From positions 1-64,000 of the forward strand of contig NZ_BJWG01000007.1 in NCBI RefSeq assembly GCF_007990245.1: a stretch of DNA of 64,000 bases, written 5' to 3'. Shown in pieces: positions 18,513 to 27,089 of the stretch. Source of the stretch: Cellulomonas composti. GTDB lineage: Bacteria; Actinomycetota; Actinomycetes; Actinomycetales; Cellulomonadaceae. A program made the translations under genes and the position numbers. Position 1 is the first letter of the stretch; each line of letters starts with the position of its first letter. Below the pieces are notes generated by a model. It made no database searches. It saw nothing but the letters and a program-made list of their open reading frames with translations, and was not told the DNA's origin.

Positions 18513-20021
18513 GTGGACGCCCTCGCACTCGCCCGCTGGCAGTTCGGCATCACGACCGTCTACCACTTCATCTTCGTGCCGCTGACGATCGGGCTCGCCC
18601 CGCTCGTCGCGATCATGCAGACGGCGTGGGTGCGGACGGGCAACGAACGCTGGCTGCGGCTGACCAAGTTCTTCGGCAAGCTCCTGCTCATCAACTTCGC
18701 GATCGGTGTCGCCACCGGCATCGTGCAGGAGTTCCAGTTCGGCATGGCGTGGAGCGAGTACTCGCGCTTCGTCGGCGACGTGTTCGGCGCCCCGCTCGCG
18801 ATGGAGGCGCTCGCCGCGTTCTTCGTCGAGTCCACGTTCCTGGGCCTGTGGATCTTCGGCTGGGACAAGCTGCCCAAGAAGATCCACCTCGCGTGCATCT
18901 GGGCCGTCGCGATCGCGACGAACCTGTCCGCGTTCTTCATCCTCGCGGCGAACTCGTGGATGCAGCACCCCGTGGGCACGACGTACAACTTCGAGACCGG
19001 CCGTGCGGAGATGACCGACATCGGCGCGGTGCTCACCAACCCGACCGTGCTGGCGGCGTTCCCGCACACCATCACCGCGGCGTTCCTCACGGCGGGCACG
19101 TTCGTCGCCGGGATCGCGGCGTGGTGGATGGTCCGCAAGGTCCGCCAGGGCGACGAGGCGACGGCGCGTGACGTCTACCGCCCGGCGGTCGTGCTCGGCC
19201 TGATCACCATGATCGTCGCGGGCATCGGCGTCGCAGTCTCCGGTGACGCGCAGGCCAAGCTGATGTTCGAGCAGCAGCCCGCCAAGATGGCCGCCGCGGA
19301 GGGGCTGTGCGAGTCCACCGACGGTGCGTCGTTCTCGCTGCTCGCGATCGGCGACCTCACCAACGACTGCGCGGGCGTCACGCACCTCATCGAGATCCCC
19401 GGCTTCACGTCGTTCCTCGCGACCGGCGACTGGAACGGGCACGTGCGCGGCGTCGACGAGCTGCAGGACTACTACGCGCAGTGGATCTCCGACTGGGAGC
19501 AGGAGAACGGCGTCGCGCCGACCTTCGACGACGACACGCGCTTCTACCCCAACCTCGCGGTCACGTACTGGTCGTTCCGGCTCATGATCGGCTTCGCGAT
19601 CGGGTCGGCCGCGCTCGCGCTCGCGTCGCTGTGGCTGCTGCGCAAGGGTTCGGTGACCGGCAAGGTGTGGTTCGGCCGGCTCGGCATCGCCGTCATCGCG
19701 ACCCCGTTCCTGGCCTCCTCGTTCGGCTGGATCTTCACCGAGATGGGTCGCCAGCCGTGGTCGGTGGCGCCCAACCCCAACCCCTCGGGGATCGACGGCG
19801 TGTGGCTCATGACGCGGCACGGCGTCTCGGTGGTCGCGGGCGCCGGGACCATCCTCACCTCGCTCGTCGGGTTCACGCTGCTGTACGGCGTGCTCGCGGT
19901 GCTCTGGTTCAAGCTGATGAAGCGGTACGCCATCGAGGGTGTCGCTGCCGGCGAGAAGGACCCGAGCCCGGACGGTCGCTCCGGCGACGACTCCGACGCC
20001 CCCCTGTCCTTCGCGTACTGA
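18513..20021 (+). CDS. cydA: Cytochrome bd oxidase subunit I (502 aa)
   Basis: The quinol-oxidising subunit, with about nine membrane segments. Haem ligands are placed as in the family: H18 (VYHFIF) for b595, and H185 (FPHT) and M411 (TEMGRQPW) for b558. The GRQPW motif is at 412-416, and E106 in VESTF fits the conserved acid near the dihaem site. The Q-loop region is of the short type. The enzyme reduces oxygen with high affinity without proton pumping. The start is GTG at 18513, with GGAG about 7 nt upstream. Confidence 0.98.
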   Translation: MDALALARWQFGITTVYHFIFVPLTIGLAPLVAIMQTAWVRTGNERWLRLTKFFGKLLLINFAIGVATGIVQEFQFGMAWSEYSRFVGDVFGAPLAMEALAAFFVESTFLGLWIFGWDKLPKKIHLACIWAVAIATNLSAFFILAANSWMQHPVGTTYNFETGRAEMTDIGAVLTNPTVLAAFPHTITAAFLTAGTFVAGIAAWWMVRKVRQGDEATARDVYRPAVVLGLITMIVAGIGVAVSGDAQAKLMFEQQPAKMAAAEGLCESTDGASFSLLAIGDLTNDCAGVTHLIEIPGFTSFLATGDWNGHVRGVDELQDYYAQWISDWEQENGVAPTFDDDTRFYPNLAVTYWSFRLMIGFAIGSAALALASLWLLRKGSVTGKVWFGRLGIAVIATPFLASSFGWIFTEMGRQPWSVAPNPNPSGIDGVWLMTRHGVSVVAGAGTILTSLVGFTLLYGVLAVLWFKLMKRYAIEGVAAGEKDPSPDGRSGDDSDAPLSFAY

Positions 20022-20033
20022 GGAGAGACGACC

Positions 20034-21149
20034 ATGGAGCTCACCGACGTCTGGTTCGTCCTCATCGCCGTCCTGTGGACCGGCTACCTCGTGCTCGAGG
20101 GCTTCGACTTCGGCGTGGGCATGCTGCTCGGGCTGCTGCCCCGCAAGGAGGACCGCGAGCGCGAACGCCGCGTCATGATCAACTCGATCGGCCCGGTCTG
20201 GGACGGCAACGAGGTGTGGCTGCTGACCGCCGGCGGCGCGACGTTCGCGGCGTTCCCCGAGTGGTACGCGACGCTGTTCAGCGGGTTCTACCTGCCGCTG
20301 TTCCTCATCCTCATCGCGCTGATCGTGCGCGTGGTCGCGTTCGAGTGGCGCGGCAAGATCGACTCGCCGCAGTGGCGCGCCTGGGCCGACCGCGCGCTCA
20401 TCTTCGGCTCGTGGCTGCCCGCCGTGCTGTGGGGCGTCGCGTTCGGCAACATCGTGCGCGGCGTCGAGCTCGACGCGGACCACCAGTACGTCGGCGGGTT
20501 CTTCGCGCTGCTCAACCCGTTCGCGCTGGTGGCGGGCGCGGTCACCACCCTGATCTTCCTCACGCACGGCGCCGTGTTCCTCGCGCTCAAGACGGACGGT
20601 GCGATCCGCGAGCGCGCGGCCGCCACGGCCGCGCGGCTGTCGGTCGTCACGCTCGTCGTCGCCGGTGCGTGGGCGATCTGGCTGCAGCTCGCGTACTCGG
20701 GCAAGGGCTGGACCTGGGTGGCCGTCGCGGTCGCGGCCGTCGCCCTCGTGCTGCTGGTCCTGGCCACGCGTGCCCGACGAGAAGGGCCCGCGTTCGTCGC
20801 GTCCGCCGTCGCGATCGTCGGCGCCGTGGTGCTCATCTTCGGCTCGATGTACCCCGACGTGATGCCCGCGCTCGACCCGGCGAACTCGCTCACGGTCGAC
20901 AACGCGTCCTCGACCGACTACACGCTCACGGTCATGACCTGGGTCGCGGTCGTGCTCACCCCGCTCGTGCTGCTCTACCAGGGCTGGACGTACTGGGTGT
21001 TCCGCAAGCGGCTCACGGCCGAGCACATCCCCGCGTCCGTCGGCCTCACGTTCGACCCGCCGGCCGAGCCGGTCGCGGTCGGGTCTGGTTCGGGCTCGGG
21101 TTCGGACGGCTCGGGTCCCGACGACTCCGCGGGGACGCCCGGGGCGTGA
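20034..21149 (+). CDS. cydB: Cytochrome bd oxidase subunit II (371 aa)
   Basis: Membrane subunit with the opening ELTDVWFVLIAVLWTGYLVLEGFDFG, here split as LTDVWFVLIAVLWTGY and LEGFDFGVGM, and the GNEVWLLTAGG motif. It ends in a Gly/Ser-rich tail. It begins 12 bp after cydA with AGGAGAG upstream, and its stop overlaps the next start (GTGA at 21146-21149). Confidence 0.97.
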   Translation: MELTDVWFVLIAVLWTGYLVLEGFDFGVGMLLGLLPRKEDRERERRVMINSIGPVWDGNEVWLLTAGGATFAAFPEWYATLFSGFYLPLFLILIALIVRVVAFEWRGKIDSPQWRAWADRALIFGSWLPAVLWGVAFGNIVRGVELDADHQYVGGFFALLNPFALVAGAVTTLIFLTHGAVFLALKTDGAIRERAAATAARLSVVTLVVAGAWAIWLQLAYSGKGWTWVAVAVAAVALVLLVLATRARREGPAFVASAVAIVGAVVLIFGSMYPDVMPALDPANSLTVDNASSTDYTLTVMTWVAVVLTPLVLLYQGWTYWVFRKRLTAEHIPASVGLTFDPPAEPVAVGSGSGSGSDGSGPDDSAGTPGA

Positions 21150-22855
21150 AGCCGCTCGACCCGCGCCTGCTGCGGCACGCGCGCGCCGCCCGTGGCTACG
21201 CCGCGCTGACGGCCGTGCTGGGCCTGCTCACGGCGGCGCTGGTCGTCGCGCAGGCACTGCTGCTGGCGCACGCGCTGGGGCGCGCGGTCGACGACGGCGT
21301 CGCGCTGGGCGCCGGCACATGGGACGCCGTCGCGCCGCTGGTCGGCTGGCTCGTCGTCGTCGTGCTGGCGCGGGCCGTCGTGAGCGCCGCGCAGGAGCGC
21401 TACGCGCACCGCGCCGCGACGCGCGCCGTCGGCGAGCTGCGCGAGGCCGTCGTGGCCCATGCGGTCGCGCTCGGACCCCGGCGGGTCGCGGCGGGCGGCG
21501 GTGCGCAGCTCGTCACGCTCGCCACGCGCGGCCTGGACGCGCTCGAGCCCTACTTCGTGCGCTACCTGCCGCAGCTGTTCCTCGCGGCCACGGTCACGCC
21601 CGCGACGCTGCTCGTCGTGCTGGGGCTGGACTGGGTCTCGGCCGCGGTCCTCGTGCTCGTGCTGCCGCTCGTGCCGATCTTCATGTGGCTCGTCGGACGG
21701 CTCACGCAGGGTCGCTCCGAGCGCGGGCTCGCGACGATGCAGCGGCTGTCCGCCCAGGTCCTCGACCTGCTCGTCGGCCTGCCGACCCTGCGCGCGCTCG
21801 GGCGCGAGCGCGGACCCGCGGCGCGCGTGCGGGCCCTCGGCGACGCGCACCGGACCGCGACCATGGGCACGCTGCGGATCGCGTTCCTGTCCGGCATGGT
21901 GCTCGAGCTGCTGACCACGCTGTCGGTCGCGCTCGTCGCGGTCGGCATCGGCCTGCGGCTGGTCGCCGGCGAGCTCGACCTCGTGACCGGGCTCGCGGTG
22001 CTGGTCCTGGCGCCCGAGGTGTTCGCTCCCCTGCGTGCCGTCGGCGCGCAGTTCCACGCGTCCACCGACGGCGTCGCGGCCGCGCAGGCGGCGTTCGAGG
22101 TCCTCGACGAGCCGCTGCCCGCCGCCGGGACGGCGCCCGCCCCCGACCTGGCGACCGCGAGCATCGTCGTCACGGACCTCGCCGGTCCCGGCGGCACACC
22201 CGACGGGCTGCGGCTCACGCTCGGACCGGGCCGGGTCGTCGCGCTCACCGGACCCTCGGGCGGGGGGAAGTCCACGACCGTCGAGATCCTCCTCGGCCTG
22301 CTCGCGCCCGTGCGCGGCACGGTCCGCCTCGTCCCGCTCGCGTCGTCGGACGCGTCCACCCCCGACGAGCGCGAGTCCGACGAGCGTGCATCCGACGAGG
22401 GTGTCGACGTGCGGGACGTCGAGCGGGGCTCCTACTGGCGCCAGGTCGCGTGGGTACCGCAGCGCGCGGTCGTCGAACCCGGCGTGCTGTCCGAGGTGGT
22501 CGGAGGGGACGACGAGACGCGCGCGGCCGCGGCCGCGCTCACCGGGCTGGCCGACGTCGTCGCGGACCTCCCGCAGGGCTGGGCGACGCGCGTGGGCCGC
22601 GGCGGGCACGGGCTGTCGGTCGGTCAGGTGCAGCGCGTCGCGCTGACCCGCGCGCTGCAGTCGTCGGCCCCGCTCGTCGTGCTCGACGAACCGACCGCGC
22701 ACCTGGACGCCGCGGCGCAGGACGTCGTGCTCGCCGCGGTGCAGGCGCTGCGCGCGCAGGGCCGCACCGTGCTGCTCGTCGCGCACCGGCCGCAGGTGCT
22801 CGCGCTCGCCGACGAGGTGCACTCGCTCGCCGCGCTCGAGACGGTGACCGGATGA
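21146..22855 (+). CDS. cydD: ABC exporter subunit CydD (569 aa)
   Basis: An N-terminal six-helix exporter domain is followed by an ABC ATPase with Walker A GPSGGGKST, Q-loop VAWVPQ, signature LSVGQVQR and Walker B LVVLDEPTAHLD. CydDC exports thiols (cysteine, glutathione in other bacteria) and is needed to assemble cytochrome bd. An unusual insert of about 30 residues, rich in Asp/Glu/Ser (SSDASTPDERESDERASDEG), sits between Walker A and the Q-loop. GTG at 21146 overlaps the cydB stop. Confidence 0.93.
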   Translation: MKPLDPRLLRHARAARGYAALTAVLGLLTAALVVAQALLLAHALGRAVDDGVALGAGTWDAVAPLVGWLVVVVLARAVVSAAQERYAHRAATRAVGELREAVVAHAVALGPRRVAAGGGAQLVTLATRGLDALEPYFVRYLPQLFLAATVTPATLLVVLGLDWVSAAVLVLVLPLVPIFMWLVGRLTQGRSERGLATMQRLSAQVLDLLVGLPTLRALGRERGPAARVRALGDAHRTATMGTLRIAFLSGMVLELLTTLSVALVAVGIGLRLVAGELDLVTGLAVLVLAPEVFAPLRAVGAQFHASTDGVAAAQAAFEVLDEPLPAAGTAPAPDLATASIVVTDLAGPGGTPDGLRLTLGPGRVVALTGPSGGGKSTTVEILLGLLAPVRGTVRLVPLASSDASTPDERESDERASDEGVDVRDVERGSYWRQVAWVPQRAVVEPGVLSEVVGGDDETRAAAAALTGLADVVADLPQGWATRVGRGGHGLSVGQVQRVALTRALQSSAPLVVLDEPTAHLDAAAQDVVLAAVQALRAQGRTVLLVAHRPQVLALADEVHSLAALETVTG

Positions 22856-24669
22856 CGACGTCCGAGATCCGTGCCGACCGCGGCACCGTCCGGCGCGCGT
22901 TCCGGCTGCTCGAGGTGGACGGGCGCCGGTTCGCGGCCGCGGTCACGCTCGGCGTCCTCGCGCTCGGGTGCGCGGTCGCGCTCGCGGCCGTGTCCGCGTG
23001 GCTGATCGCACGCGCCTCGCAGATGCCGCCGGTCCTCACGCTGTCGATCGCGACAGTCGCGGTGCGGGCGTTCGGCATCGGGCGCGGCGTGCTGCGGTAC
23101 GTCGAGCGGCTCGTCTCCCACGACCTCGCGCTGCGGGGCATGACGACGCTGCGCACCACGCTCTACGAGCGGCTCGCCGCCGGACGCGCCGACGGCCTGC
23201 TCGCGGTGCGGCGCGGTGACCTGCTGGCCCGCGTCGGCGCCGACGTCGACGCCGTGGGCGACCTCGTGGTCCGCGCGCTGCTGCCGGCGGCCGTCGCGGG
23301 CGTGCTCGGTGTGGTCACCGCGGGCGCGATGACGCTGATCTTCCCGCCCGCCGGCCTCGCGCTGGCCGCGTGCCTGGTGCTGGCCGGTGTCGTCGCACCT
23401 TGGCTCGCGGCACGTGCCGCGGCCCGCACCGAGACCGCGGCGGCCGACGCCCGCGCCGCGGCCGGGGCCGCCGCGCTCGGGCTACTCGACGACGCCGGAC
23501 CCCTCGCGGTCGCCGGGCGCGTGCCCGACGAGCTCGCGTCGCTGCGGGACGCCGACACGCGCACGGCCCGGGCCGTGGACTCCGGCGCCGGGCCGGCCGC
23601 GCTCGCCACCGGGCTCGGCCAGCTCGCGGTCGGGCTCGCGGTGCTGGCCGCGCTGGTCACCGGCGTGCCCGCGGTCGGTGCCGGCACGCTCGACCCGGTC
23701 CTGCTCGCGGTCGTCGTGCTCACGCCCCTCGCGGCGTTCGAGGCCACGGCGCTGCTGCCCGCAGCCGCGATCCAGCTGCACCGCTCGCGTGCGGCCGCCG
23801 CTCGGGTGCTCGCGCTCGTCGAGCAGACCGATCCCGCGGCCGACGGCGCCGCCCCCGCCGCCGACCCCGGGACACGCCTGGTGCCGGTACCGGCCACTGC
23901 TCGTTCGTCGGACGTGCGGACCGACACCGCGACGACCGCCGGCCCGGTGCCCGCCCTGCGCGCACGCGGACTCGCGGCGGGCTGGCCCGGGCGCGAACCC
24001 GTCGTCGCCGGGATCGACCTCGACCTGACGCCCGGACGCGCGATCGCCGTCGTCGGGCCCAGCGGCGTCGGCAAGACCACCCTCCTGCTCACGCTCGCGG
24101 GGCTGCTCCCCCGCGCCGCCGGGACGCTCGACCTCACCGTGCCCGGCGCGGACCCGGCCGAGGTGCGCGATCCCGCCACCGACCCGCAGCGCGCGGACCG
24201 GCTCGTCGTCGTCACCGAGGACGCGCACGTGTTCGGCACGACCGTCCTGGAGAACCTGAGGGTCGCGCGCGGCGACGTGACGCCGGACGAGGCGAGCGCG
24301 GCGCTGCGGTCGGTCGGGCTCGACGGCTGGCTCGCGAGCCTTCCCGCGGGCCTCGACACGCCGCTCGGCACCGACGCGCGCACCGTCTCGGGCGGTGAGC
24401 GCCGTCGCCTGCTCGTCGCACGCGCGCTCCTGCACCCGGCCCCCCTGCTGCTGCTCGACGAGCCCACCGAGCACCTCGACGACGCAGCCGCCGCGCGCGT
24501 GCTCGCGGCCCTGCGCGCCGATCCCGCGCGCGGCGTGCTCGTCGTGACCCACCGCGAGGCCGACCTCGACCTGTTCGACGAGGTCGTGCGCCTGGACCCG
24601 CGCGGGCAGGACGCACCCGAGGGTGGCGACGGCTACCGTGCTGTCGTGACCCCCGGAACCCACCCATGA
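22852..24669 (+). CDS. cydC: ABC exporter subunit CydC (605 aa)
   Basis: Partner half-transporter of CydD. The exporter domain has the segment AVSAWLIARASQMPPVLTLS typical of CydC. The ATPase has Walker A GPSGVGKTT, signature VSGGERRR and Walker B LLLLDEPTEHLD. ATG at 22852 overlaps the cydD stop (ATGA), and its own stop overlaps the kinase start in the same way. Confidence 0.95.
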   Translation: MTTSEIRADRGTVRRAFRLLEVDGRRFAAAVTLGVLALGCAVALAAVSAWLIARASQMPPVLTLSIATVAVRAFGIGRGVLRYVERLVSHDLALRGMTTLRTTLYERLAAGRADGLLAVRRGDLLARVGADVDAVGDLVVRALLPAAVAGVLGVVTAGAMTLIFPPAGLALAACLVLAGVVAPWLAARAAARTETAAADARAAAGAAALGLLDDAGPLAVAGRVPDELASLRDADTRTARAVDSGAGPAALATGLGQLAVGLAVLAALVTGVPAVGAGTLDPVLLAVVVLTPLAAFEATALLPAAAIQLHRSRAAAARVLALVEQTDPAADGAAPAADPGTRLVPVPATARSSDVRTDTATTAGPVPALRARGLAAGWPGREPVVAGIDLDLTPGRAIAVVGPSGVGKTTLLLTLAGLLPRAAGTLDLTVPGADPAEVRDPATDPQRADRLVVVTEDAHVFGTTVLENLRVARGDVTPDEASAALRSVGLDGWLASLPAGLDTPLGTDARTVSGGERRRLLVARALLHPAPLLLLDEPTEHLDDAAAARVLAALRADPARGVLVVTHREADLDLFDEVVRLDPRGQDAPEGGDGYRAVVTPGTHP

Positions 24670-26387
24670 GCGACGAGCAGCCCGCGGACCTCTCGCGCGG
24701 CCTGTCGCCCGTGACCGGCATCGCGACCCAGCTCACCGGCGACCCGCTGACGGACCTGCTCGACGCGATCCTCGCGGTCGCCTCCGAGCTCGAGCTGCCG
24801 GCCGTGCTGAACAAGTTCGTGCAGGTCAGCGCCGAGCTGACCGGCGCCCGCTACGCCGCGATCAACGTGCTCGACGCACGCGGCGAGTCGACGACGTTCG
24901 TCTACACCGGCATCCCCACCGCGGTCGCCCGGATGATGTCGCACGGCCCGCACGCGCAGGGCGTGCTGGGCAAGATCCCGGCGCACGGCGCGCTGCGGCT
25001 CGGCGACCTCACGGAGCACCCCGCCTTCCAGGGCTGGCCCGCGCACCACCCGCCCATGGGCTCGTTCCTCGGTGCGTCCGTGCGCGTCGGCGAGCGGGTG
25101 TTCGGCCAGCTCTACCTGTCCGAGAAGGCCGGCGGGTTCACGGCCGAGGACGAGGAGACCGTCGTCGCTCTCGCCGCCGCCGCGGGCGTCGCGGTGTCGA
25201 ACGCGCAGCTCTACGCCGAGGCGGCGCGACGCGAGCACTGGCTGCGCGCCGGCCAGGAGATCGCGACGATGCTGCTCGAGGGCATCGACGAGGAGGACGC
25301 ACTCGCGCACATCGCGGCGACCGCCCGTGCCGTCTCGGGCGCCGACACCGCCGCGCTCGCCCTGCCCGGCCTGGGTGGTCGGCTGTACATCGAGCTCGCC
25401 GACGGCTACCTGGCCGACACGCTCGTCGGGACCGAGATGGTCGAGGGCGGACGCGCCTGGATCGTGATGACCGAGGGGCACGGCCTCGTCTCCGCCTCGC
25501 TGTCGGCGTCGCGCAACGTCAAGGTCCAGGTCATGCGCTCGTTCGGGCCGGCGATGTTCGCCCCGCTGCAGACGTCCGGCCGCGGTGTCGGCGTGCTCAT
25601 CCTGCTGCGTCGCATCGGCGCGCTCCCGTTCGAGCCGAGCGACCTGGCCACCGCCGAGTCGTTCGCGTCGCAGGCCGCGCTCGCGTTCGTGCTCGCCGAG
25701 GCCCGGCACGCGCAGGACGTGGCCGCGCTGCTCGACGAGCGCGAGCGCATCGCGCGCGACCTGCACGACCTCGCCATCCAGCAGCTGTTCGCGACGGGCA
25801 TGCAGCTCGAGACGGCGCGCCGGCGGGCCGCGCGCGGCGTCGACCCCGCCGAGCTGACCAGCATCGTCGAGGAGGCGCTCGACAACGTCGACTCGTCCGT
25901 GCGGCAGATCCGTCAGATCGTCTACGCGCTGCGCGACCCCGACGCGGCGGCCGGGCTCACCGAACGACTGCGCCGCGAGGCGTCGCTCGCCCGCACCGGC
26001 CTCGGGTTCGCGCCGTCGCTCGTCGTGACGCTCGACGGCAACCCGCTCGGCGACGACGGGCTCGACGAGGACCGCCTCGACGAGCGCGTCAGCGTCCCGT
26101 TGACCGACGACGCCGTCGCGGTCGTGCGCGAGGGCCTGGCCAACGCCGCACGCCATGCGCACGCCGCGTCGGTGCAGGTCACGGTCGCGGTGGCGGGGAC
26201 AGCACCCACCGGGACCGTGCGCATCGAGGTCCAGGACGACGGCCTCGGGCTGCCCGCGTCGCGCGAACGTCGGTCCGGGACCGGCAACCTCGCCTCACGC
26301 GCGCACCAGCACGGTGGGACGTTCACGCTCGGCACCGCGCCGGACGGTCGGGGCACGCTCCTGACCTGGCAGGCGCGCCTGACCTGA
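24666..26387 (+). CDS. Two-GAF sensor histidine kinase, DosS/DosT (DevS)-like (573 aa)
   Basis: GAF-A spans about 38-186 and GAF-B about 205-345. Then come a HisKA_3 dimerisation domain with the phospho-acceptor H367 (RIARDLHDLAIQQL) and an HATPase with N-box REGLANAARHA (488-498) and G-box DDGLGLP. GAF-A carries HHPPMGSFLG (H127/H128), the segment that in mycobacterial DosS/DosT includes the proximal haem ligand, so gas or redox sensing is likely. No membrane segment. ATG at 24666 overlaps the cydC stop, making it the fifth coupled gene of the cyd operon. Its partner is probably the convergent regulator 5 bp away. Haem binding is inferred. Confidence 0.9.
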   Translation: MSDEQPADLSRGLSPVTGIATQLTGDPLTDLLDAILAVASELELPAVLNKFVQVSAELTGARYAAINVLDARGESTTFVYTGIPTAVARMMSHGPHAQGVLGKIPAHGALRLGDLTEHPAFQGWPAHHPPMGSFLGASVRVGERVFGQLYLSEKAGGFTAEDEETVVALAAAAGVAVSNAQLYAEAARREHWLRAGQEIATMLLEGIDEEDALAHIAATARAVSGADTAALALPGLGGRLYIELADGYLADTLVGTEMVEGGRAWIVMTEGHGLVSASLSASRNVKVQVMRSFGPAMFAPLQTSGRGVGVLILLRRIGALPFEPSDLATAESFASQAALAFVLAEARHAQDVAALLDERERIARDLHDLAIQQLFATGMQLETARRRAARGVDPAELTSIVEEALDNVDSSVRQIRQIVYALRDPDAAAGLTERLRREASLARTGLGFAPSLVVTLDGNPLGDDGLDEDRLDERVSVPLTDDAVAVVREGLANAARHAHAASVQVTVAVAGTAPTGTVRIEVQDDGLGLPASRERRSGTGNLASRAHQHGGTFTLGTAPDGRGTLLTWQARLT

Positions 26388-26392
26388 ACCCG

Positions 26393-27070
26393 TCAGCGAC
26401 CGGGCTCGGCCCGCCAGCTGCTGTGCTTGCGCGCGGCGACCCACGCGGCCACCTGCGTGCGCCGCTGGAGGCCCATCTTCGCGAGCAGCGACGTGATGTG
26501 GTTCTTCACGGTCTTCTCGGCGACGCCCAGGCGCTCGGCGATCTCGCGGTTCGACAGGCCCTCGCCGATGAGCTCGAGCACACGCATCTCGCTCGGCGTG
26601 AGGTTCTCGGTCGGGTCCTCGTGACCGGCCTTGCGGCGCGTGACGGTGCGCTCGTCGAGCAGCGTGCGGCCCGCGGCGACGTGCTTGATCACCTCGGTGA
26701 TCTCCGCACCGCGCACCGACTTGAGCAGGTACGCCGAGGCGCCCGCCTCGAGCGCGGCGGCCACCGCGTCGTCGTCGTCGAACGAGGTCAGGACGATCGC
26801 GCGCACCTCGGGCTGCTTCTCGCGCACCTGGTGCAGCAGGTCGATCCCCGTGCCGTCGGGCAGCTGGAGGTCGACGAGCATCACCTGCGGGCGCACGAGG
26901 CTCGCTCGTCGTACGCCGTCGGCCACGGAGCCGGCCTCGGCGACGACGGTCATCCCGTCGGTACGTTCGACGACCTCCGCGATGCCTCGACGGACGACCT
27001 CGTGGTCGTCGACGATCATCACCGTGATGGGGCCTGACTTGGCGGGGCTGGCGGTCCTGGGATCGGGCAC
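26393..27070 (-). CDS. NarL/DosR-like response regulator (225 aa)
   Basis: Receiver domain with acidic pocket DDHE, phospho-acceptor D67 (LVDLQLPDG) and K117 (LLKSVRG). The C-terminal LuxR-type HTH reads LTPSEMRVLELIGEG then AEKTVKNHITSLLAKMG and LQRRTQVAAW, which closely follows the DosR recognition region. GTG at 27070 is preferred; a GATACG-type -10 lies just upstream on this strand, so the message may be leaderless. Frames starting at 27103 or 27127 would overlap the divergent dehydrogenase gene. The regulator converges with the kinase gene (5-bp gap). Predicted target: the palindrome at 18383-18396. Confidence 0.9.
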   Translation of the reverse strand: MPDPRTASPAKSGPITVMIVDDHEVVRRGIAEVVERTDGMTVVAEAGSVADGVRRASLVRPQVMLVDLQLPDGTGIDLLHQVREKQPEVRAIVLTSFDDDDAVAAALEAGASAYLLKSVRGAEITEVIKHVAAGRTLLDERTVTRRKAGHEDPTENLTPSEMRVLELIGEGLSNREIAERLGVAEKTVKNHITSLLAKMGLQRRTQVAAWVAARKHSSWRAEPGR

Positions 27071-27089
27071 GGTGGCATCGTATCCAAGC

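Noticed and set aside
18429-21026. An 865-aa minus-strand open frame antisense to cydAB.
   Set aside because: Highly charged and low-complexity (RDEH-rich), the usual mirror of GC-rich membrane-protein genes.
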